DNA of 64,000 bases from Conexibacter sp. DBS9H8 (GTDB lineage: Bacteria; Actinomycetota; Thermoleophilia; Solirubrobacterales; Solirubrobacteraceae). Shown here piece by piece: positions 1-8,339 of the stretch (the first letter of the stretch is position 1; every line of letters begins with the position of its first letter). Location: contig NZ_CP097128.1 of the NCBI RefSeq assembly GCF_023330685.1, positions 1,054,001-1,118,000 on the forward strand, written 5' to 3'. The notes beneath the pieces are model-generated. The model was not told where the DNA came from. It did no database searches and saw nothing but the letters and a program-made list of their open reading frames with translations. The translations under genes and the position numbers were made by a program.

Positions 1-36
1 TGTGACCTGACCCCCCTGACAAAGTAGGCCCACCCG

Positions 37-324
37 ATGTCCCTGATCGCCACCGGAACCGATTTCCTCAACTTCCACAGCTCGGTGAAGTTCGTTGCCG
101 GCGCCTACATCTTCGTGCTCGCGGTGATCTTCACCTACGTGGCGATCATGGCTGTGCGCCTGGGACGCAACCAGCGTGAGCTCGCCGAGCTGCGGCGCCT
201 CGTGGACGAGCGGGAGGCCGAGCAGGCGATCACCGGCGCCGGTCAGGCGACGCCGGGCGCCGAGCAGGTCGTCGCGGCGCGGGAGGCAGACGCCGAGGCG
301 GTCCGCTCGGAGCACCAGTTGTGA
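37..324 (+). CDS. CcmD-like small membrane protein
   Basis: A 95-residue protein with one membrane helix at about residues 17-41, ending in basic residues (RLGRNQ), then a charged, coiled-coil-prone tail rich in Glu and Ala. This matches the plan of CcmD, the small cytochrome c biogenesis protein that associates with the CcmABC heme exporter: one helix followed by an Arg/Glu-rich cytoplasmic helix with a RLxRxxRELAEL-like pattern. The tail is longer than in classical CcmD. Its stop overlaps the GTG of hemA by 4 nt, so the two are probably translationally coupled; cytochrome c maturation genes next to hemA are plausible, and the gene upstream lies outside the window. The family assignment rests on topology and a short motif only. 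Confidence 0.6.
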   Translation: MSLIATGTDFLNFHSSVKFVAGAYIFVLAVIFTYVAIMAVRLGRNQRELAELRRLVDEREAEQAITGAGQATPGAEQVVAAREADAEAVRSEHQL

Positions 325-1661
325 GCGAGCTGCTCTCGCTCGGTCTGTCCCACAAGACCGCACCCGTGGAGGTGCGTGAGCGTCTCGCCTTCAACGGGGA
401 GCAGCTCACCGGGCTGCTGCGCGAGCTGCGCGGCAGCGATCAGATCGACGAGGCGGTCGCGATCTCGACCTGCAACCGGACCGAGCTGTACCTCGTCGTC
501 GGGGACGCGCTGGAGGCCGAGAGCCAGGTGCTCGCCACCCTCGCGCGCAAGGCGGGGATCCGGGCGACCGAGCTGACCGCCTCGATGTACTCAGAGCGCA
601 ACTGTGACGCCGCCCGCCGGCTCTACCGGGTCACCGCCGGGCTCGACTCGATGATCGTCGGGGAGGCGGAGATCCAGGGTCAGGTCAAGCGCGCGTATGA
701 GTTCGCGCTCGAGCGCGACGCGACCGGGCCGCTCACCAACCACCTGTTCAAGGCGGCGCTCGCGACGGGCAAACGCGTCCGCTCAGAAACCGCGGTCGGG
801 CTCGGCGCCCTCTCTCTGCCGGGGGCCGGGGTTGTCCTCGTCCGTGAGGCGCTCGGCTCGCTCGAGGGTGCGACGGTCGTGATCGTCGGGAGCGGGGAGA
901 CCGCCGACCTGTGCGCCCGGGCCCTGCGCGGCAGCGGCGCCTCCCTCATCTTCGTCGCCGGCCGCCACGCCCTCCGGGCGATCGCGCTCGCCGAACGGTC
1001 CGGCGGTCGGGCCGTCCGGATCGACGAGCTGCCCGAGGTTCTCGCCGCCGCTGACGTGGTGATGACCGCCACGTCCTCCCCGCACATCCTGATCGAGGCG
1101 CGCGCGCTCGCTGAGGTGATGGCCCAGCGTCCCGAGCGGTCCCTGCTGCTCGTCGACCTCGCCGTCCCGCGCGACATCGACCCCGACTGCGGTCAGATCG
1201 CCAACGTCGCGAGCTTCGACATCGACGACCTCGAGGCGGTCGTGCGGCGCACCCGGCGGGTGCGTCGGGATGAGTCCTCCCGGGCCGAGGGGATCGTCGA
1301 GCAGGAGATCCAGAACTTCGCCGCCTGGCTCGGCTCGCTGGAGGTGCGCCCGACGATCGCGGCGCTGCGCCAGCACGCGGAGGAGATCGTCGCCGGCGTG
1401 CTGGCCGAGAACGACGGGCGTTGGGAGTCGCTGTCGGAGCGGGATCGGGAGCGCCTCGACGCGGTCCTCCACGCCGTCGTCAACCGGCTTCTGCACCGTC
1501 CGACACTGCGGATGAAGGAGCTCCTTGACGACCGCGTCCACGGCCGGATGGCGCTCGTCCGCGATCTCTTCGGCCTTGACGTCGATGACGACGGGGCGAT
1601 CGGATCGGCGGCCGCCGACGTTGCGGATCTCAGCGAGATCCGTCAGCTGTCCCAGGCCTGA
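321..1661 (+). CDS. hemA: Glutamyl-tRNA reductase
   Basis: NADPH-dependent reduction of Glu-tRNA(Glu) to glutamate-1-semialdehyde, the first committed step of C5-pathway tetrapyrrole synthesis in the cytoplasm. The 446-residue protein has the family's normal length. The catalytic domain carries the active-site Cys (about residue 51, in STCNRTE) and the SMIVGEAEIQGQ signature near 110-122. An NADPH-binding Rossmann segment (VVIVGSGETA) starts near 185, and the C-terminal third is the helical dimerisation domain. The GTG start overlaps the stop of the upstream gene, and the N-terminus MSELLSLGLSHKTAPVEVRE fits the family, which supports this start. It heads a run of genes leading to uroporphyrinogen III and siroheme or heme. 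Confidence 0.97.
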   Translation: MSELLSLGLSHKTAPVEVRERLAFNGEQLTGLLRELRGSDQIDEAVAISTCNRTELYLVVGDALEAESQVLATLARKAGIRATELTASMYSERNCDAARRLYRVTAGLDSMIVGEAEIQGQVKRAYEFALERDATGPLTNHLFKAALATGKRVRSETAVGLGALSLPGAGVVLVREALGSLEGATVVIVGSGETADLCARALRGSGASLIFVAGRHALRAIALAERSGGRAVRIDELPEVLAAADVVMTATSSPHILIEARALAEVMAQRPERSLLLVDLAVPRDIDPDCGQIANVASFDIDDLEAVVRRTRRVRRDESSRAEGIVEQEIQNFAAWLGSLEVRPTIAALRQHAEEIVAGVLAENDGRWESLSERDRERLDAVLHAVVNRLLHRPTLRMKELLDDRVHGRMALVRDLFGLDVDDDGAIGSAAADVADLSEIRQLSQA

Positions 1662-1671
1662 GGCGACGGCC

Positions 1672-2610
1672 GTGCCCCTCCGGATCGGGACGCGCAACAG
1701 CGCGCTGGCGCTCGTCCAGGCGCGCTGGGTCGCCGACCGGCTCGGGGACGACGTTGAGATCGTCGAGGTCACCACCGCCGGTGACCGCGGCCAGGCTGTG
1801 TCGGACAAGTCGCGCTGGGTCTCGACGCTCGAGGTGGCGCTCCTGGCCGGGGAGGTGGACGTCGCCGTCCACTCAGCCAAGGACGTCCCCGGGGAGCTCG
1901 CCGACGGCCTCGCGCTGATCGCGGTCCCGACCCGGGTCGATCCGGCCGACGCCCTGATCGGCTACGGCAGCCTCGCCGCCGTCCCCTCCGGAGCCCGCGT
2001 TGGCACCTCGAGTCTGCGCCGGGCCGCTCAGTTGCGGACCCTGCGGCCCGACCTGGAGGTCCGTGAACTGCGCGGCAACGTTCCGACCCGGCTCGCCAAG
2101 CTCGACGCCGGTGAGGTCGACGCGCTCATCCTCGCCGCCGCCGGACTGGTCCGGCTCGGCCTGGGGGACCGGATCGGCGCCCGCCTCGGTGAGTTCGTGC
2201 CCGCTCCCGGGCAGGGCAGCCTCGTCGTTGAGGCCCGTGCCGGGGATACCGCGACCCGTGCCCGGTTCCACCCGGCTCTCCATGATGTCGGCGCGGGCAT
2301 GGAGCTCGCCGCCGAGCGCGCGCTCGCCCAGACCCTCGGCGCCTCCTGTCACACGCCGATGGGCGCCCGGGCGATCGGTCCGGGCGGCGCGGGCGCCCCC
2401 GCGATCTCGGGCGGCTCGGACGGGCGTCGGCGGCTCGCCCACGTCAAGCTGACCGGCTGGGTCGGGCTGCCCGACGGCAGCGAATGGATCTCCGACCGCG
2501 CGGTGGGAACGCCCGAGGATGCCGCCCGGGCGGTCGCCGAGGCGATGCTCGCCGTCGGCGCCGGCGACCTGCTCGCTCGGGCGGCGAGGATGGAGGAGGC
2601 GACCCCATGA
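1672..2610 (+). CDS. hemC: Porphobilinogen deaminase (hydroxymethylbilane synthase)
   Basis: Polymerises four porphobilinogen molecules to hydroxymethylbilane on a covalent dipyrromethane cofactor. The GTG at 1672, 10 nt after the hemA stop, gives a 312-residue protein beginning with the conserved RIGTRNSALALVQA strand; the longer in-frame ATG at 1525 lies inside hemA and is rejected. Visible signatures are HSAKDVP (residues 67-73, catalytic Asp at 71), GTSSLRRAAQLR (111-122, cofactor-binding arginines) and GASCHTP, with the cofactor-attachment Cys at 226. The gene overlaps the next start by 4 nt (ATGA). hemB and hemL, often close to hemC, are not in this window. Confidence 0.97.
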   Translation: MPLRIGTRNSALALVQARWVADRLGDDVEIVEVTTAGDRGQAVSDKSRWVSTLEVALLAGEVDVAVHSAKDVPGELADGLALIAVPTRVDPADALIGYGSLAAVPSGARVGTSSLRRAAQLRTLRPDLEVRELRGNVPTRLAKLDAGEVDALILAAAGLVRLGLGDRIGARLGEFVPAPGQGSLVVEARAGDTATRARFHPALHDVGAGMELAAERALAQTLGASCHTPMGARAIGPGGAGAPAISGGSDGRRRLAHVKLTGWVGLPDGSEWISDRAVGTPEDAARAVAEAMLAVGAGDLLARAARMEEATP

Positions 2611-4064
2611 CCGTCTATCTCGTCGGCGCCGGACCGGGCGATCCCGGTCTGATGACCCGCCGCTCACTCGAGCTGATCGCCGCCGCCGACGTGATCGTCT
2701 ATGACCGGCTGATCCCCGACGGCGCGCTCGACGGTGCGCGGCCGGACGCCGAGCTGATCTTCGTCGGCAAGGAGGGCGGCGGCGAGCAGGTCCCCCAGGC
2801 GCAGACGGACCGGCTGCTGCTCGAGCACGGCGCCCGCGCCGGGATCGTCGTCCGGCTCAAGGGCGGTGACCCGTTCGTGTTCGGGCGCGGCGGGGAGGAG
2901 GCCGAACTCCTCCGCGCGGCGGGCATCGAGTTTGAGATCGTCCCCGGGGTGACCGCCGGCATCGCCGCCCCCGCCTACGCGGGGATTCCCGTCACCCACC
3001 GCGATCTCGCCTCCTCGGTCGCGTTCCTCACCGGCCACGAGGATCCCGCCAAGACCGAGAGCGCCCACGACTGGGATGCCCTCGCGGCGTTCCCCGGGAC
3101 GCTCTGTGTCTACATGGGCGTCCGGCAGCTCGAGGGGATCGCCGCCCGCCTGATCCGTGGGGGACGGGACCCGGACGAGCCCGCCGCGCTCGTCCAGCGC
3201 GGCACCTTCCCGACCCAGCGAACCGTACGGGCCACCCTCGGCACCCTCGCGGTGGTCGCCCGTGAGCAGCGGATCGGGGCGCCCGCGATCGCCGTCTTCG
3301 GCCCGGTCGCCCAGATGCGCGAGCAGATCGCCTGGTTCGAGCGCCGGCCCCTGCACGGCCGGACGGTGGCGGTCACCCGGGCCCGCGCCCAGGCCTCCGG
3401 CCTTGCGGTCCGGCTCGCGGCCCTCGGCGCCCGCGTGATCGAGGCACCGACGATCCGGATCGTCGAGCTTCCCGGTCCCGTTCCCGACCTCACCGGAGTC
3501 GATCTGATCGTGTTCAGCTCCGCGAACGGTGTGGGCGCCTTCTTTGGGCGCCTCGCGGCCGCCGCGGTCGATGCGCGGGCCCTCGCCGGGCTCCGGGTCG
3601 CCGCGATGGGTCCGGGGACCGCCCGCGCCCTCGCCGAGCGGGGGGTCCGCGCCGACATCATCCCCGATCGGTTCATCGCGGAGGGGATGGTCGAGGCGCT
3701 GTCTGCGCTGACGATCGCCCGGGCGTTGATCGTCGGTGGAAGAGAGGGCCGGGACGTGCTCGCCGACGCGCTCACCGCGCGCGGGGTGGCCGTCGAGGTC
3801 GCCGTCGTCTACGAGAACGTCGTCGATCCGCTCACCCCGGAGACGCTCACGGCGCTGGCGGGCGCCGACTATCTCACCTTCACCTCCGCCTCCTCGGCTC
3901 GCAACTACCTCGATGCGGGCGGTCCGGTCGCCGGGCGCCGCGTGAGCATCGGTCCGGCGACGTCGGCCGCCCTCACCGAACGAGGGGTGAGCGTCGACGT
4001 CGAGGCGACCCCACACGACCTGGATGGCCTGATCGGTGCGCTCGTGGCCGACGCGCAGAGCTGA
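2607..4064 (+). CDS. Uroporphyrinogen-III C-methyltransferase / uroporphyrinogen-III synthase fusion
   Basis: A 485-residue two-domain enzyme. Residues about 1-245 are the SAM-dependent uroporphyrinogen-III methyltransferase (CobA/SumT), with VGAGPGDPGL near the N-terminus, VRLKGGDPFVFGRGGEE and VVPGVTAG. Residues about 250-480 are uroporphyrinogen-III synthase (HemD), starting at TVAVTRARAQASGLA. The fusion closes hydroxymethylbilane to uroporphyrinogen III and methylates it to precorrin-2, feeding siroheme or B12, while unmethylated product goes to heme. This domain order is common in Actinobacteria and Firmicutes. The start is the ATG at 2607 overlapping the hemC stop; the upstream in-frame ATG at 2484 lies within hemC. 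The B12 branch may matter for the cobalamin photoreceptor encoded at 22982. Confidence 0.95.
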   Translation: MTVYLVGAGPGDPGLMTRRSLELIAAADVIVYDRLIPDGALDGARPDAELIFVGKEGGGEQVPQAQTDRLLLEHGARAGIVVRLKGGDPFVFGRGGEEAELLRAAGIEFEIVPGVTAGIAAPAYAGIPVTHRDLASSVAFLTGHEDPAKTESAHDWDALAAFPGTLCVYMGVRQLEGIAARLIRGGRDPDEPAALVQRGTFPTQRTVRATLGTLAVVAREQRIGAPAIAVFGPVAQMREQIAWFERRPLHGRTVAVTRARAQASGLAVRLAALGARVIEAPTIRIVELPGPVPDLTGVDLIVFSSANGVGAFFGRLAAAAVDARALAGLRVAAMGPGTARALAERGVRADIIPDRFIAEGMVEALSALTIARALIVGGREGRDVLADALTARGVAVEVAVVYENVVDPLTPETLTALAGADYLTFTSASSARNYLDAGGPVAGRRVSIGPATSAALTERGVSVDVEATPHDLDGLIGALVADAQS

Positions 4065-4890
4065 CCCGGCCCCGCCGGTCATCACGCTGCTCACCGACTT
4101 CGGGCACGCCGACATCTACGTCGGCGTCCTGCACGGTGTCATCGCCCTCCTCTGCCCGCAGGCGCGGGTGATCGATCTCAGCCATGAGGTCCCGCCCGGC
4201 GACGTGCTCGCCGGCGCCCTCGCCCTGCAGGACGGCCTGGCGTTCCTCCCGGTCGGCATCCACGTCGCGGTCATCGACCCGGGGGTCGGCTCGGACCGTC
4301 GGCCGGTCGCCCTCCGCACCCGTGACGGGCGCATCCTCGTCGGGCCGGACAACGGGGTCCTCAGCCCGGCGGCCCGGTCCGCCGGCGGGGTTCAGGCGGC
4401 CGTCGATCTCCGCGACTCCCCGCTCGCCCTCGACCCCGTGTCGGCCACCTTCCACGGTCGGGACCTGTTCGTCGCGGTTGCGGCCGGCCTCGCTGGGCCG
4501 GCCACGCTGCTGACCGCCGGGGTGCCCGTCGATCCGGAGGAACTCTGCGAGCTCTCCCTTCCCGAGCCGGTCCCGGACGGGGACGGGGACGGGAACGGCC
4601 TCACGGTGACCGTCACGGCGGTGGACCGGTTCGGCAACCTCGCCGTCTACGCCCGCCCTGACGATCTCACCCCGCTCGGGTTGGCGCCCGGCGCGGTGTT
4701 CTGTGCCTGGCATGGTGCCCGCCGCTGCTTCGGCCGCTACGGGGAGACGTTCTCCGACGTCGGCCGCGGCCGCCTCGTCCTCCACCGCGACTCGACCGGT
4801 CGGATGGCCCTGGCGGTCAACCGCGGGCGCGCGGACGCGCTGCTGGAGGCGGGAGCCGGCGCCGAACTCCGGCTCGTGCCCGTCCACTGA
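4036..4890 (+). CDS. SAM hydroxide adenosyltransferase (SAM hydrolase, DUF62 family)
   Basis: Members of this family (relatives of chlorinase/fluorinase) split S-adenosylmethionine with hydroxide to adenosine and methionine. The 284-residue protein begins, after 14 residues, with the signature ITLLTDFGHADIYVGVLHG. It continues with DLSHEVPPGD, VIDPGVGSDRRPVAL and GPDNGVLSP, so both the SAM-binding Asp residues and the Asn are present. A Gly/Asp-rich segment near residues 175-190 (DGDGDGNG) separates the N- and C-terminal domains. The GTG start at 4036 lies 29 nt inside the preceding gene; no closer in-frame start precedes the conserved core. Its place after a SAM-using methyltransferase is suggestive but unproven as a functional link. 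Confidence 0.88.
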   Translation: MRSWPTRRADPAPPVITLLTDFGHADIYVGVLHGVIALLCPQARVIDLSHEVPPGDVLAGALALQDGLAFLPVGIHVAVIDPGVGSDRRPVALRTRDGRILVGPDNGVLSPAARSAGGVQAAVDLRDSPLALDPVSATFHGRDLFVAVAAGLAGPATLLTAGVPVDPEELCELSLPEPVPDGDGDGNGLTVTVTAVDRFGNLAVYARPDDLTPLGLAPGAVFCAWHGARRCFGRYGETFSDVGRGRLVLHRDSTGRMALAVNRGRADALLEAGAGAELRLVPVH

Positions 4891-4938
4891 GCCGCCGCCG
4901 CCCGACGCCCGCTCGAGAGCCCTCGCCGCCCCGGCGCC

Positions 4939-6807
4939 TCAGCCGACGTGCGCGACCGCGGAGGTTCCGAGCACCGCGCCGGCGCCGGTGAGGGCCTGGA
5001 CCTCGAAGTACGGGCCGGGCCGGGGCGAGCGCATCTCCGTCTCAAAGCCGCTGTCGGAGAAACGGCGCACCTCCGCGAGGCGAGTCGGGCTCGGCCCGGC
5101 GAGGATCCGCCACTGGTTGACGTCCGTCGCGCCGTTCCAGCTCGCCCACAGCACCGGCACCCCTTTGACCTGGCCGACGGCGAGCGCCGGAGGGGTGAGC
5201 GGCTGGCCGGACCAGGCGAACCGGTAGGCGCGGTAGCTGCCGCTCGGCGCGGCGAAGTGGGCGTCGAAGATCATCTGCCCGCGCGCGTTGTACTCGCTGA
5301 AGTACGGCTGCTCACCCCAGCCGACGAACCACCGTCCGGCGGGAAGCTCCTGCACGCTGCCCTCGAAGAAGGCGAGCAGCTTGGGTGTGTGCGTGACCTG
5401 TCGGACGAGGGTGGCGGTCATCGTCGTGTCATTGAGTCGGATCTCGATCCCGCGCGACTGGGGGTGGACGACCGGAGGGCCGGCGCCGTCGTCGAAGATC
5501 GTCAGCGCCCCGCCGGGATTGACGACGAGGTCGTGCTGGAACGCCGTGACCGTTCCGGGTCCCATCTTGAAGCTCGAGTGGCGTCCTCCGAGCTCCCACA
5601 GGATCGCGCCCGTCGTCGGGTCGATCTTGTACATCGCGCTCATGTTGCGCATCGAGATCACCGGGTCGCCGTCCGGGGCAAAGGAGATCGAGTTGATGTG
5701 GAACGGGTCCTGAATGCGGCCGGGCACCTTCGGTCCGTACAGGTAGGAGCCGTTCGGGTTGAGGTGGTCGAGGGCGTCCCACTGGTACAGGACGAGCCCG
5801 GTTTTGATGTCGATCTCCTGGATGAAGTCGTTGAGGACCGGCCGGTGGACGCCAGGCAGCCAGAGTGGCGTGTCGGCGATGATCCACGCGTCCCCCGCGT
5901 TGGTGACCCTGAACGCGTGCAGGTCCATCGGCAGCCCGTTGCCGGCGTGAACGGTGGCGATCTGCTGGTAGTGGGTGTTGTCGATAATCCCCTCGCCGCT
6001 GCCGACCCCGTTGGACTGGGTGCCCTCGAAGTAGGTGAGCACCGGCGCGTTGTCGAGCTGCTGGACCCGGAAGTCCGTTATCAGCTCATTACTTGCCAGT
6101 GGCGTCGGGGCGTACCAGACGAGCTGTCCGCGCGGGTTGAGGATCATCGGCCCGTTCTGGACCGGCCCGAACTGGGGGGCGACGAAGATGTCGCCGTCCG
6201 AAGCGGGCGCCCGGTTCACCGTCACGTCGACCTTGGGCGGATGAAAGCCCGGCTCGGAGTGGAAGCTCTGCAGGGTCGCGGCCCCGCCCGGGGCGGCGGG
6301 GAGCTTCTCGGCCTTGAGCGGGAACGCGGGATGCTCGATCTGAAAGCTGAAGCTGCCGTTGGTCGCCCCGGCGATGTTGAGGACGGTGCGCACCGTCACC
6401 GTCTCGTCATGGATGAACGGGCGGTTGGGAATGAAGCTTCCCCCGTTCCCGTCTGAGTCGGCGACGATCCGGCCGGAGTGGACCCCGCTCACCGACCCGA
6501 TCACCGTCACCGGCCCGATCTCGGCGGCCGGGATCCCGCGGAAGGTGATCTGCGTGTCGGGCATCTCGTAGTGGTCACCCGGGGTCGGGTAGACGGTGAC
6601 GATCGGCGGCGTTGCGGCCCGGGCGACGCCCACGCCCTCCGCGCCGGCGCCGAGGCCAATCGCCGCGACGACGGCGACGGCGAGCAGACGCCCGGTGATC
6701 GCGGCGGGCCATCGCGCGGCCCGTGCGCCGGAGCGGCGTCCGACGGCGGCCGGCCCCGGTCGACGCGGGCGGGCGGGTGGAGGGGGCAGGTGTTCCGACA
6801 GATTCAC
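4939..6807 (-). CDS. Secreted arylsulfotransferase-family (ASST) protein
   Basis: A 622-residue exported protein. An Arg/Pro-rich N-terminus (about residues 12-45) precedes a hydrophobic stretch (LLAVAVVAAIGLG) and an Ala-rich cleavage-like site (ARAATPP), consistent with a Sec or possibly Tat signal peptide. A domain of about 110 residues follows, then a long segment with repeated NPRGQLVWY, DIKTGLVLYQWD and DPTTGAILWELGG motifs. These are the blades of the beta-propeller found in bacterial PAPS-independent arylsulfotransferase-like proteins (Arylsulfotran_2 type). Histidines that could serve as the catalytic His are present (e.g. FQHDLVV), but I cannot assign the residue. The start is GTG, with GAGAG about 10 nt upstream. 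Paralogues are frequent in Thermoleophilia genomes; the substrate is unknown. It lies convergent to the SAM hydrolase gene. Confidence 0.8.
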   Translation of the reverse strand: MNLSEHLPPPPARPRRPGPAAVGRRSGARAARWPAAITGRLLAVAVVAAIGLGAGAEGVGVARAATPPIVTVYPTPGDHYEMPDTQITFRGIPAAEIGPVTVIGSVSGVHSGRIVADSDGNGGSFIPNRPFIHDETVTVRTVLNIAGATNGSFSFQIEHPAFPLKAEKLPAAPGGAATLQSFHSEPGFHPPKVDVTVNRAPASDGDIFVAPQFGPVQNGPMILNPRGQLVWYAPTPLASNELITDFRVQQLDNAPVLTYFEGTQSNGVGSGEGIIDNTHYQQIATVHAGNGLPMDLHAFRVTNAGDAWIIADTPLWLPGVHRPVLNDFIQEIDIKTGLVLYQWDALDHLNPNGSYLYGPKVPGRIQDPFHINSISFAPDGDPVISMRNMSAMYKIDPTTGAILWELGGRHSSFKMGPGTVTAFQHDLVVNPGGALTIFDDGAGPPVVHPQSRGIEIRLNDTTMTATLVRQVTHTPKLLAFFEGSVQELPAGRWFVGWGEQPYFSEYNARGQMIFDAHFAAPSGSYRAYRFAWSGQPLTPPALAVGQVKGVPVLWASWNGATDVNQWRILAGPSPTRLAEVRRFSDSGFETEMRSPRPGPYFEVQALTGAGAVLGTSAVAHVG

Positions 6808-6972
6808 GTTTTCAGTTCTCTCAGGTCGCGGGTCGGGTGAGCGTCAGCGCTTTATGCGGACGAAAGATCGTCTTTAGCTGAGAGTGAGGTGGGTCCCGCT
6901 CGTCGGTCGTCCGTGATTCGCGCACAGCGTGAGAACGAACCGGACGGGGAAAAGGTGCCCGGACGCCGTTCT

Positions 6973-6984
6973 CTGGCATGCCAG
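6973..6984. promoter_or_regulatory. Perfect 12-bp palindrome, possible operator
   Basis: CTGGCATGCCAG is a perfect dyad about 165 nt upstream of the ASST gene and about 155 nt upstream of birA. This is the form of a site for a dimeric repressor. No regulator can be assigned, and a 12-bp dyad can occur by chance in GC-rich DNA. Confidence 0.3.
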
Positions 6985-7060
6985 GCACGGTGGCGGTGCG
7001 CCGCGCGCCACCGGCCACCCCGTCCCGCGCCCGCCGTCCCGCGTCCGCGAGAGTCCGGCG

Positions 7061-7130
7061 GTGAGAGCCCGCCGGTGAGAGCCCGCCGGTGAGAGCCCGC
7101 CGGTGAGAGCCCGCCGGTGAGAGCCCGCTA
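7061..7130. repeat. Five tandem 14-bp repeats before birA
   Basis: The unit GTGAGAGCCCGCCG repeats at 7061, 7075, 7089, 7103 and 7117; only the last unit differs, at its final two bases. The array ends 10 nt before the birA GTG, so it forms or borders the 5' leader. Copy-number change by slippage could move the promoter relative to the gene. Confidence 0.9.
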
Positions 7131-7140
7131 GTCTCGCCTC

Positions 7141-7830
7141 GTGCTCGGCCAGCCCCGCGTCCACCTTCGCCGTTGCGCCTCCACCAACGCCCACGCCCGC
7201 GGCCTCGCGGCCGCCGGCGCACCGCACGGCACCCTCGTCACAGCGACCGAGCAGACCGCCGGACGCGGCCGGCAGGGGCGCACCTGGACCGCTCCACCGG
7301 GTTCGAGCGTGCTGATGAGCCTGATCCTGCGGGACCCGCCTGCGCTGCTCTCCCTCGCCGCCGGCGTCGCCGTCGCGGCGACGGCCACCGCCTGCGGTGC
7401 CCCTGCGGTCGCGCTGAAGTGGCCCAACGACGTCTGGGTCGACGGCGCCAAGGTCGCCGGGATCCTCGTGGAGGGCCGCCCCCAGGAGGGCTGGGCCGTC
7501 CTCGGGGTCGGCCTCAACGTCGCGATCGCCCCCGACCAGTTCGGACCCGACCTCGCCGGGTCCGCGACGAGCCTCAATCTCAGTGCCGCGGACGTCGAGC
7601 CGGTCCTGACCCGCCTGCTCGCCGAGCTTGAACAGTGGATCGCCGAGCCCGACCGGGAGGTGATCGCCGCCGTCCGGGCCCGGGACGCGCTCACCGGCCG
7701 CCCCGTCCGCTGGACGCAGGGGACCGGTACCGCGGCGGGCATCGACCCCGACGGGCGCCTGATCGTCCACACCGCCGACCGCTCCGAGGTCCACCTCGAC
7801 GCCGGCGAGGTCCACCTCGAGCTCACCTGA
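7141..7830 (+). CDS. birA: Biotin--[acetyl-CoA-carboxylase] ligase
   Basis: Activates biotin to biotinyl-5'-AMP and transfers it to the lysine of biotin carboxyl carrier proteins. The 229-residue protein is catalytic and C-terminal domain only: there is no N-terminal winged helix, so this is a monofunctional ligase and not the E. coli-type repressor. Signatures are the adenylate-binding loop TAGRGRQGRTW (about 39-49), LKWPNDVWVDGAKVAGIL with the catalytic Lys region (about 98-115), and a small SH3-like C-terminal domain. The GTG start leaves only 10 nt after the last repeat of the tandem array, so translation initiation sits next to a repeat that may vary in length. Confidence 0.93.
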   Translation: MLGQPRVHLRRCASTNAHARGLAAAGAPHGTLVTATEQTAGRGRQGRTWTAPPGSSVLMSLILRDPPALLSLAAGVAVAATATACGAPAVALKWPNDVWVDGAKVAGILVEGRPQEGWAVLGVGLNVAIAPDQFGPDLAGSATSLNLSAADVEPVLTRLLAELEQWIAEPDREVIAAVRARDALTGRPVRWTQGTGTAAGIDPDGRLIVHTADRSEVHLDAGEVHLELT

Positions 7831-7866
7831 AACCCCGCCACCCCGACCGGAAAGGACCCCTTCAGG

Positions 7867-8283
7867 ATGCCGCCCGCCTACGTCCACACCTGCGTCCGCG
7901 TGCTCGACCCCGCCCGTTCCCGGCGCTTCTACGAGCGCCTCGGCTATGAGTACCGAGGCCGGCTCCAGTTCGAGACGGCCTACAACCTCTACCTCGGTCT
8001 CCCCGGGGGCCCCGACACGCTTGAGCTCACCGTCAACCTCGGCCGTAGCGAGCCCTACGACCTGGGTGACGGCTACAACCACATCGCCCTCACCGTGCCC
8101 GACCTCGACGCGCTGCTCGCCGATCTTGCCCGCGACGGGATCGCACCGGAGAAGCCGCCGTTTCATCCCGGCGGCCGCAGGGAGTACCGGATCGCCTTCA
8201 TCCAGGATCCGGACGGCTACCGGATCGAGCTGATCGACGGCGGCACCTTTCCGACGCCCCAGGACCCCGATCCCGAGGGCTGA
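7867..8283 (+). CDS. VOC-family protein (glyoxalase I-like)
   Basis: A 138-residue single vicinal-oxygen-chelate domain with two beta-alpha-beta-beta-beta modules. The first starts YVHTCVRVLDPARSRRFYE and the second YNHIALTVPDLDALLADL, ending in the typical IQDPDGYRIELID. His and Glu residues at the usual metal positions (H7, E64-type, H80, E129-type) fit glyoxalase I or a related lyase, but the substrate is not determined. A start at 7867 follows GGAAAGGAC, a reasonable ribosome-binding site. It is convergent with a related VOC gene at 8340, and the two share EPY, GYxHIA and PEKPP blocks, suggesting an inverted duplication. Confidence 0.85.
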   Translation: MPPAYVHTCVRVLDPARSRRFYERLGYEYRGRLQFETAYNLYLGLPGGPDTLELTVNLGRSEPYDLGDGYNHIALTVPDLDALLADLARDGIAPEKPPFHPGGRREYRIAFIQDPDGYRIELIDGGTFPTPQDPDPEG

Positions 8284-8298
8284 CGCAAAGCGCCCCCT

Positions 8299-8330
8299 CT
8301 CAGGCCCGGTCCACCGGGACCGGGCCTGAG
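8299..8330. terminator. Bidirectional hairpin terminator
   Basis: A perfect 14-bp stem (CTCAGGCCCGGTCC at 8299-8312 with its complement at 8317-8330) and the 4-nt loop ACCG lie between the two convergent VOC genes, 15 nt after one stop and 9 nt before the other. There is no U-tract, which is common for hairpins in GC-rich actinobacteria. Confidence 0.8.
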
Positions 8331-8339
8331 CCACCAGCG

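Larger units (their letters stand above)
6808..7140. other. Divergent intergenic region, ASST gene / birA
   Basis: These 333 nt hold no convincing gene. They contain a locally AT-richer stretch (6850-6880) with a small inverted repeat AAAGA-TCG-TCTTT (6863-6875), a perfect 12-bp palindrome CTGGCATGCCAG at 6973-6984, and an array of five 14-bp repeats against birA. The two palindromes are possible operators for the secreted ASST gene. I saw no good -35/-10 pair. Confidence 0.5.

Noticed and set aside
1..36. End of an upstream cytochrome c assembly gene
   Set aside because: Only 36 nt are visible, too little to choose a frame or product.
783..1880. Minus-strand frame opposite hemA and hemC
   Set aside because: Both plus-strand genes are unambiguous; the opposite frame has no recognised domain.
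4948..6456. Plus-strand open frame opposite the ASST gene
   Set aside because: Composition is that of a shadow of the secreted protein gene; no motif or ribosome-binding site.
7061..7130. CRISPR or iteron origin from the 14-bp array
   Set aside because: Units abut with no spacers and there is no AT-rich unwinding element or DnaA box beside them.
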